Shown: piece after piece, positions 6,914 to 11,795 of the stretch | How the letters are laid out: each line of letters begins with the position of its first letter | How positions within the stretch are numbered: position 1 is the stretch's first letter | Assembly (NCBI GenBank): GCA_004554775.1 | Contig: SFKI01000034.1 | Span: forward strand, 1 to 11,795 | Reading direction: 5' to 3' | Length of the DNA stretch: 11,795 nucleotides | From: Subdoligranulum variabile | GTDB taxonomy: Bacteria; Bacillota; Clostridia; Oscillospirales; Ruminococcaceae | Program-made: the position numbers and the translations under genes | The notes under the pieces: generated by a model | Told to the model about the DNA's origin: nothing | What the model saw: only the letters and a program-made list of their open reading frames with translations | Database searches by the model: none

Positions 6914-9727
6914 CTATTTTAGGAAATCGTAGATCTCCTTGGCATTTTTTGCAGATAATAGCTTCTTTACGTTATTTTCGTCTTTAATAATATCGCAGAA
7001 ATTTTGTACAAATCCCTGGCATTTTTCGTCCAGCGCAAACAAAAAAACAATTTCAGCCACAAATCCGCCCGTCCAGTCCAACGGATGGCAGATTTTGGCG
7101 ACGCAGATGGCAGGCTTTGTGACGTAGGCGGGCTCGCCGTGGGGGATGGCGATATGCCCCGGCAGGCAGGTTACGCCTAAGTTCTCTCGCTTGTAGACGC
7201 TCAGCAAAAATTCCGGCTTGACGCAGCCTTTCTCCATCAGCATCGTGCACATGGTGTCCAGCGCATCGTTCTTGTCCTGGAAATCCGCATCGCAAAGGAT
7301 CAGCTGCGGGTCCAGCAGATCGCCGATGCCGCTGTTGTGCTGGCAGTGTGCCTCCAGCAGGTTTGTCAGCGCCATCGAGCCGCGGCCAGAGAAGATGTAG
7401 TTCATAGGCAAAAACGGAATGCCCGGCAGTTCCGGGTTGATGGTGCCTACCGCGGCCACGATGTCGTAGTCCCGGCGCAGTTCTTCCACGCGGGCCAGCA
7501 TAGCATCGCGGTTCAGCAGGCCCACATCCACAATTTTGATGTCGCTGCACTCCACCACGGTGGCTTTCAAGAAGCTCTCTATGCGGCGGGCGTAACCCTC
7601 GCCGGTGATGCAGACCGTCAGGATCGCAGACGGCTTACCGGTACGCTGCTCCAGATCGGAGAATCCGGCGTGCAGACGACCGATTTCCAGCGTATCCGCT
7701 AGTTCATCCAGCGTGCATTTATCCCGGAAGCTGGCCCGGTTCACGGCGTCCAGCGCCATCAGCGTATCCACGCGGGCCACGCACCGCACGCTGACACCGG
7801 TGCGCAGGGAAATCTCCGGCGCAAAGGACGCCAGCGAACCCATATCCACCAGCAGCAGGCAGCCCAGCCCCTCATCCACCTGTTGGACCAGACGGATGGC
7901 GCGCTCCAACACCTGCTCGTTGGGCTCGTCCCAGCCCATGGAGAAGCCGATGGCGTTGTCGTCCTGCAGCACATGGTTCACAACCTCAGCCATGGCCGGG
8001 CCGACCTGGCCGTGAGCCATCAGTATGATCCGGATGCGCCGCTCCATCTTGCGGGCCGAGAATGCCACCAGGCACAGGGTGAGCATCTGCCGCTTGTAGT
8101 CGCTTATATTGCAGGGCCGCTTGGCGCGGAAACGGTCAATAAACTGTTGGGCCAGCTCCATCTCAGCCGGGTACTTTTCCGCCAGTGAAATCTGTGCACC
8201 GTTGGCGTTTTGGGGCACATCCGTGGTCAGGCTGAGCACTAACGCGTCCTCAAAGTCCTTGCGGCAGGAATTCAGGCTGTCCCGCATCTCGGCCAGCACA
8301 GCCAGCACGACCTTGCGCACTTCCTGCCGCTCCTGCTCCAGCGATTTCGCCGTGTTGTTATTGTGCAGGTTGTTCTGCGGCAGCACGCGGCCCAGCAGTA
8401 CGGTCTGCAGGGCTTTCATCCGCGCTTCAGGCGTGCAGTCTTCCTCGGCAATTTCTTTCAGTCGGTAGTACATTTTATCCAGCGTTTGACTGGTGTCGTC
8501 CTCCACCTGCGGGAAGACCAGCTGCCGATCATAAGAGCTTTCCACTTCCAGCGAACGGGTCAGGCTGCCCGCCGAGATCAACTGCTGCACCAGTTCGGCA
8601 CGGATGTAAACGGTGTCTTCACGCTTGGAGACGCTCTCCAAAAACGCGTTGGCGCAGCAGACCTGGATGTCGCTCTGCATCTGGCCGATGTTGCCGGGAC
8701 AATCATATTGCAATAAGATGCGCACGGCTTCCCGCTCCACCACCAGCTTGCGGTCGATCTTCTTGTACTCTCCCGCAAAGATGCTTTGCAGCACGGCAAA
8801 CCGCTCCGCCATCGGGCGGTCAGCGATGCCGGGCATCGAGATGACGATGGGGATACGGCGGCGGAACGTCAACAGCAGGGCCGACTCCGGCGAAGAGGTG
8901 GTAGCGGCGATCAGCCGCACATTGACCTTGCGTGCCGGGCCGGAATCGCCAAGTCGGCGGTAGCTGCCCTTGTCCAGCAGGTAGAAAAGCATTTCCTGCC
9001 CTTCCCCGGACAGACGGTGGATCTCATCCAAAAACAGGATGCCGCCGTCTGCCTTCTGCACCAGGCCGTCCTTGGTGGCGTTGGCGCCGCTGAACGCGCC
9101 GCGCACATAACCAAACAACTGGCTGTTCAGCAGCTGCGGGTTGTCGGCGTAATCGGCGCAGTTGAAGGAGACAAAGGGGGCATCCGGCGCCAGCAGGCCC
9201 TGCTGCACCGCATAGTGGTACATATTCTCTGCCAGAAACGTTTTGCCGGAACCAGACGGACCAATAATGAGTGTGTGCAGGCCGTTGGGCGGATAAGATA
9301 CCGCCGCTTTCGCCTGATGGATCTGCGCTTTCAGGCCGCCATCGTAGCCGATCATCCCGGCAAACACGTTGGTGTCCTCGGTCTCCTCTTGCGTGGTGAT
9401 TTCTACGGCCGGTTCAGGCTGCGGCTCTGCTTCTTTTTCTGGCAAATTGCTGTGCAGTTCCTTTACCAGATAGCGCGAGACATTGTAGCCCATCGCGTTC
9501 AGCCGCAGGGTCAGCGACCGATCCGAAAGCCCCGGCTCCTGCTCCAGAAGTTTCTGCATCTCTACCACCAGCGCCGGGCGCAGCCGCATCCAGGAGTTAG
9601 GGATGCCGTTGATCCGCCGCAGCTCCACTACCTGTTCGCGGCGCAGCTGCAACATCTGGGCCAGTTGTTCATCGGTATAGGGGCGTTTGGGGTCTTCCTG
9701 TCGGATCAGTTCAGTCAGAGTGGCCAT
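6914..9727 (-). CDS. Sigma-54-dependent PTS-controlled transcriptional activator (LevR-like hybrid)
   Basis: This 937-residue activator drives sigma-54 promoters in response to PTS phosphorylation. Residues 6-48 and 58-95 are two tandem segments resembling the RpoN C-terminal DNA-binding domain. The AAA+ domain spans about 125-390: Walker A GPSGSGKT (156-163), GAFSGA (210-215, a variant of GAFTGA that contacts sigma-54), Walker B GGILFLDE (228-235), LIAATTS (272-278), FRRRIPI (288-294) and CPGNIGQM (343-350). Residues 405-565 are helical and may be a degenerate PRD; their only histidine is His455. An EIIA-Man-like domain starts at about 566 with His572 in MAHGQVG. An EIIB-Gat-like domain (about 700-790) has Cys706 in VCITGEG. 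The end (about 840-937) is an EIIA of the fructose/mannitol type with His863 in HIAIPHG. AAAGGAGGGG precedes the ATG, 22 bases after the hydrolase gene. Related activators are LevR, DgaR and GfrR; the rear resembles MtlR. Confidence 0.92.
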   Translation of the reverse strand: MATLTELIRQEDPKRPYTDEQLAQMLQLRREQVVELRRINGIPNSWMRLRPALVVEMQKLLEQEPGLSDRSLTLRLNAMGYNVSRYLVKELHSNLPEKEAEPQPEPAVEITTQEETEDTNVFAGMIGYDGGLKAQIHQAKAAVSYPPNGLHTLIIGPSGSGKTFLAENMYHYAVQQGLLAPDAPFVSFNCADYADNPQLLNSQLFGYVRGAFSGANATKDGLVQKADGGILFLDEIHRLSGEGQEMLFYLLDKGSYRRLGDSGPARKVNVRLIAATTSSPESALLLTFRRRIPIVISMPGIADRPMAERFAVLQSIFAGEYKKIDRKLVVEREAVRILLQYDCPGNIGQMQSDIQVCCANAFLESVSKREDTVYIRAELVQQLISAGSLTRSLEVESSYDRQLVFPQVEDDTSQTLDKMYYRLKEIAEEDCTPEARMKALQTVLLGRVLPQNNLHNNNTAKSLEQERQEVRKVVLAVLAEMRDSLNSCRKDFEDALVLSLTTDVPQNANGAQISLAEKYPAEMELAQQFIDRFRAKRPCNISDYKRQMLTLCLVAFSARKMERRIRIILMAHGQVGPAMAEVVNHVLQDDNAIGFSMGWDEPNEQVLERAIRLVQQVDEGLGCLLLVDMGSLASFAPEISLRTGVSVRCVARVDTLMALDAVNRASFRDKCTLDELADTLEIGRLHAGFSDLEQRTGKPSAILTVCITGEGYARRIESFLKATVVECSDIKIVDVGLLNRDAMLARVEELRRDYDIVAAVGTINPELPGIPFLPMNYIFSGRGSMALTNLLEAHCQHNSGIGDLLDPQLILCDADFQDKNDALDTMCTMLMEKGCVKPEFLLSVYKRENLGVTCLPGHIAIPHGEPAYVTKPAICVAKICHPLDWTGGFVAEIVFLFALDEKCQGFVQNFCDIIKDENNVKKLLSAKNAKEIYDFLK
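6940..6952 (-). promoter_or_regulatory. Candidate activator site, proximal, PTS promoter
   Basis: The plus strand reads TGGCATTTTTTGC, centred about 80 bases upstream of the predicted sigma-54 start. It lies in the last codons of the activator gene. Near-copies occur at 7017-7028 and at 10855-10866, the latter about 84 bases upstream of the other sigma-54 start. The match is by eye only. Confidence 0.4.
7017..7028 (-). promoter_or_regulatory. Candidate activator site, distal, PTS promoter
   Basis: The plus strand reads TGGCATTTTTCG. With its flank, TCCCTGGCATTTTT repeats the proximal site's TCCTTGGCATTTTT 77 bases away. The two copies fall in different reading frames of the activator gene, so protein repetition does not explain them. 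Confidence 0.4.
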
Positions 9728-9749
9728 TGCTGCCCCTCCTTTTTCTATG

Positions 9750-10679
9750 TTAGTCGTTATATTTCCAGGCGAAAATTCGTTTGGGGTTCTCTACCATCAT
9801 TTTGTGGAAGTTTTCTTCGCCGATGTAAGGCAGCAGTTCCGCCTTCAGGTCGGTCAGGATATAGGTGAAGCCGGGCTTACCGCCGTAGGCAGGCAGATAG
9901 TTCTTTTTGCCCATATCGCCGGCCAGGGTCACGTGGTCTACGCAGCCGGCCTCCACCAGCGCCGTGACCATCCGCACGCGATAGGAATCGCGATCCTGCA
10001 GTTCTCGGCCAACATGGTCCAGGCAAATGGTAGCGCCCTCGAGGCAAAGCCGGATGGCATAGTCCGTATCCATCTTGCTGTCAATGTGGCACAGCAGCAC
10101 ATTCTTCGGATCGACACCGTGTTTTTCCAGCAGGCGCAGCTGGTCCATGCCCATTGTGCCCTTATCGCAGTGGGTGCTGATGGGGATGCCCGTGTCGCGG
10201 TGTACGCGGGCCACTGCCTCGATGGAGCGCTTTTCGGCGGCGGTCACTTCCTCAAAGCTGGTGCCCAGCTTGATAACACCCGGGTGGATCTCGGTGTCAT
10301 CCAGGCCATTCGTCACTTCGTTCATCAGAATATCATACAGCTCACCGTCGGTTTTATCGCCAAACCAGGGCGGCATAAACAGCTGCTTGTGGAAGCCTGT
10401 GCAGCAGATGACATGCACACCGGTAGCCTGCGCAATGCGCTGATAGGCCTTTACGTTGCGGCCGTAGTTGATCGGCGTCATCTCCACCAGGGTCTCACCC
10501 CCGGCTGCGGAAAAACTGCGGGTCTCCTCCGTCGAAGCCGCCTCGTCATCCAGCGTATAAGGAATATAATACTCATCCGGCAGCTGGGGTTTTACCATCA
10601 GGTGCTCATGCACATAGGTAACGCCCAATTTGTTTACATTTAGCGGGCCACATACAGTAACGGCCGTATTACGAATCAT
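9750..10679 (-). CDS. Phosphotriesterase-family metal-dependent hydrolase, possible phospho-lactonase
   Basis: A 309-residue member of the phosphotriesterase-related branch of the amidohydrolase superfamily (COG1735-like). The binuclear metal centre is complete: His24 and His26 in YVHEHL, bridging Lys137 in GVIKLGTS, His170 in STHCD, His198 in CHID and Asp255 in LAGDMG. Family members often hydrolyse lactones, including sugar lactone phosphates; others are esterases. Beside a PTS and aldonate enzymes, opening of a phosphorylated aldonolactone is the most sensible role, but that is inference. The start at 10677-10679 is set by GGAGG nine bases upstream; an ATG at 10703 overlaps that site and is rejected. 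It leads a two-gene unit with the activator, read from sigma-70 and sigma-54 promoters upstream. Confidence 0.88.
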   Translation of the reverse strand: MIRNTAVTVCGPLNVNKLGVTYVHEHLMVKPQLPDEYYIPYTLDDEAASTEETRSFSAAGGETLVEMTPINYGRNVKAYQRIAQATGVHVICCTGFHKQLFMPPWFGDKTDGELYDILMNEVTNGLDDTEIHPGVIKLGTSFEEVTAAEKRSIEAVARVHRDTGIPISTHCDKGTMGMDQLRLLEKHGVDPKNVLLCHIDSKMDTDYAIRLCLEGATICLDHVGRELQDRDSYRVRMVTALVEAGCVDHVTLAGDMGKKNYLPAYGGKPGFTYILTDLKAELLPYIGEENFHKMMVENPKRIFAWKYND

Positions 10680-10688
10680 CGTCGTATT

Positions 10689-10693
10689 CCTCC
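10689..10693 (-). promoter_or_regulatory. Ribosome binding site fixing the hydrolase start
   Basis: GGAGG on the minus strand lies nine bases before the ATG at 10679. It overlaps the upstream in-frame ATG at 10703 closely enough that initiation there is unlikely. Confidence 0.8.
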
Positions 10694-10787
10694 ATTTTGG
10701 CAAAGCAAAGCCCTGCCCACATTTGAAAGCCAGGCAGATTCCAGATACCTAGGCAGCCCAAAAATGTGAAACTCGGAGAAATTATGC

Positions 10788-10803
10788 AGCACGTACATTG
10801 CCA
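10788..10803 (-). promoter_or_regulatory. Sigma-54 promoter of the hydrolase-activator unit
   Basis: The minus strand reads TGGCAATGTACGTGCT. It keeps TGGCA, the ten-base GG-to-GC spacing and TGCT, and departs from the consensus at three less critical positions. The predicted start is near 10777, about 98 bases before the hydrolase ATG. The activator would thus raise its own synthesis. Confidence 0.75.
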
Positions 10804-10805
10804 TT

Positions 10806-10834
10806 ATTATAAATCGACAATTTTATATTGTAAA
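10806..10834 (-). promoter_or_regulatory. Sigma-70-type promoter overlapping the sigma-54 promoter region
   Basis: The minus strand has TTTACA (10829-10834) and TATAAT (10806-10811) separated by exactly 17 bases. The expected start (about 10799) lies inside the -24 part of the sigma-54 promoter, so the two holoenzymes should compete. It would give basal hydrolase and activator. Confidence 0.75.
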
Positions 10835-10854
10835 GAGATTCACGGTAAAATAGA

Positions 10855-10866
10855 TGTCATTTTTCG
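10855..10866 (-). promoter_or_regulatory. Candidate activator site upstream of the hydrolase promoter
   Basis: The plus strand reads TGTCATTTTTCG, differing by one base from the site at 7017-7028 and in the same orientation relative to its promoter. Its centre is about 84 bases upstream of the predicted sigma-54 start. Confidence 0.35.
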
Positions 10867-10915
10867 TAATTGAACATCGTCGGGACGAACATTGTTCACC
10901 TGCGGATTTGCGTTG

Positions 10916-11697
10916 TCACTCGCTTTGCGGACGCATGAAACCATCTTCAATTGCATTCTGAAAGTGGCAAGCACAGTTTACAAGAATGCTCAAGAAGGTG
11001 GGATCCTTCATCTTTGCAGTAAGATTAACACCATTGACGGTCTTTGCCCCATCAGGAGCCTCCGGGAACCAAACACCGGCCTGCATCTGATATTTCCACG
11101 CATTATAGGTGGGAAAATCAGTGAATAGCAAATGTCCGATCTCATGGTAAAGAAGGCCGAGGACAGCACAGTGATTGAATTCACGCGCAGTCTGCAACTC
11201 AACGAGGTCACAGGCTGCGTTGATCCAAATGTTTTTGTCGTCGAACATGGATACTGCCGTGTAAGCTGTTTCGCCGCCAGGGATAAAATCCATGGAAGTG
11301 TGTAGCTTACTCAGGATTCGCTTTTCCTCATACTCGGATGCATTGAACCCTTCCTTACGCAAGGTGTAGAAGGCGCCGGTGATGATGTTCTGATAGTCCG
11401 ACAAGAAACAGGCACAGGAGCGTAGCATATCTACGCCCTCCTGGGTGTTTTCGTCTGCCTTGCAGAATTCATCGAACTGCTTTGCGAAAACGGAATCATC
11501 CATCAGCACGGCAAAGATTGCCATGAAGAAGGGCGCTGCGGTTTCCGAACCAACCTTGTATGCAGAGCCGCTCATACTGGCCTTGAAATCACCGGTGGTG
11601 TAATCATAAGCCACACACACAACTTCACCGAAACCAACATCGGTGCCGGTAAAGTTTTTGTTCAGGGTTATTTCTGCGATAGCAGAATGATCGTTTT
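10916..11697 (-). pseudogene. Fragment of an HExxH metallopeptidase-like protein
   Basis: The open frame contains LLYHEIGHLLFTDFP, a zinc-metallopeptidase HExxH motif, and about 60 residues later NAIEDG, probably carrying the third ligand Glu. This pattern matches putative metallopeptidases associated with VWA-domain proteins. The only in-frame start is a TTG at 11732-11734 without a convincing ribosome site, and the codons before about 11697 are IstA sequence in another frame. The 5' end is therefore missing. The protein stops only seven residues after IEDG, where relatives normally continue, so the 3' end is probably lost too. It is likely a non-functional remnant of a mobile-element gene. 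If translated, it would be a soluble protein of up to 272 residues. Confidence 0.6.
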
Positions 11698-11795
11698 TCT
11701 CCCCAGTCGATTTGGAGTGCCTGACCAGGAGCAAACCTCAATGGAATAAAAACTTCATTTTCCTTGCGCTCTGCCTTGGCTTCATGAACTGCCGC
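11697..11795 (-). pseudogene. istA: IS21-family transposase (IstA) fragment
   Basis: Reading the minus strand from the window edge in the first frame gives residues including FIPLRFAPGQALQIDWGE, the catalytic-core signature of IstA transposases (usually FxPLxFxPGExAQxDWGE). After DWGE (ending at 11697) the expected continuation is lost and the frame runs into unrelated sequence to a stop at 11625-11627. The fragment continues beyond the right edge, so only the break on this side is visible. It marks a recombination or insertion scar next to the metallopeptidase fragment. Confidence 0.75.

Noticed and set aside
7003..7012. Palindrome TTTGTACAAA upstream of the PTS promoter
   Set aside because: It lies within conserved coding sequence of the activator's EIIA domain and has no counterpart at the other sigma-54 promoter.
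8786..9868. Plus-strand open frame opposite the activator's 5' half
   Set aside because: It is antisense to the AAA+ domain and crosses a gene boundary. Its composition is Q/R/H-rich with no domain.
11698..11734. TTG start giving a 272-residue metallopeptidase-like protein
   Set aside because: The first dozen codons are IstA sequence read out of frame and there is no good ribosome site, so this start is probably an artefact of the fusion.

Overview
The window looks like a chromosomal segment from a GC-moderate, anaerobic, gut-type Firmicute, probably a Clostridia/Oscillospiraceae member. This is inferred from strong AGGAGG ribosome sites, a lipobox lipoprotein, a Gat-type PTS and a LevR-class sigma-54 activator. 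I cannot fix the genus. No rRNA, tRNA or CRISPR array was seen.

Layout. Positions 1-920 are AT-rich and hold one minus-strand gene for a flavodoxin-like lipoprotein with its own terminator. At about 920 the composition changes abruptly. Positions 920-1112 carry the 3' end of an unidentified GC-rich plus-strand gene with its terminator. Positions 1375-2667 encode RpoN (sigma-54) on the plus strand behind a good sigma-70-type promoter. A bidirectional terminator at 2698-2739 separates rpoN from a convergent minus-strand sugar-acid cluster. Read 5'->3' on the minus strand, that cluster is: a phosphotriesterase-family hydrolase (10679-9750), a 937-residue sigma-54-dependent PTS-controlled activator (9727-6914), PTS EIIA, EIIB and EIIC of the galactitol family (6775-4670), a DgoD-type galactonate dehydratase (4568-3423) and a KDPG/KDPGal aldolase (3398-2769). 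Right of 10900 lies a truncated HExxH metallopeptidase-like fragment, joined at its 5' side to a fragment of an IS21-type transposase (IstA).

How the genes fit together. Two sigma-54 (-24/-12) promoters are visible on the minus strand. One at 6877-6892 matches the consensus fully and lies before EIIA. One at 10788-10803 lies before the hydrolase-activator pair and is overlapped by a near-consensus sigma-70 promoter. The window therefore holds the sigma factor, its activator, its promoters and its target genes. The cluster lacks a 2-keto-3-deoxy sugar-acid kinase. A PTS that phosphorylates its substrate on entry would make one unnecessary. My inferred pathway is aldonate or aldonolactone -> phospho-aldonate -> KDPG/KDPGal -> pyruvate plus glyceraldehyde-3-phosphate, with the phosphotriesterase-family enzyme as a possible phospho-lactonase.

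The most unusual observation is that the activator's N-terminal DNA-binding region resembles the C-terminal RpoN-box domain of sigma-54 itself, in two tandem copies. Repeated TGGCATTTTT-type elements lie about 80 bp upstream of both sigma-54 start sites and could be its binding sites.
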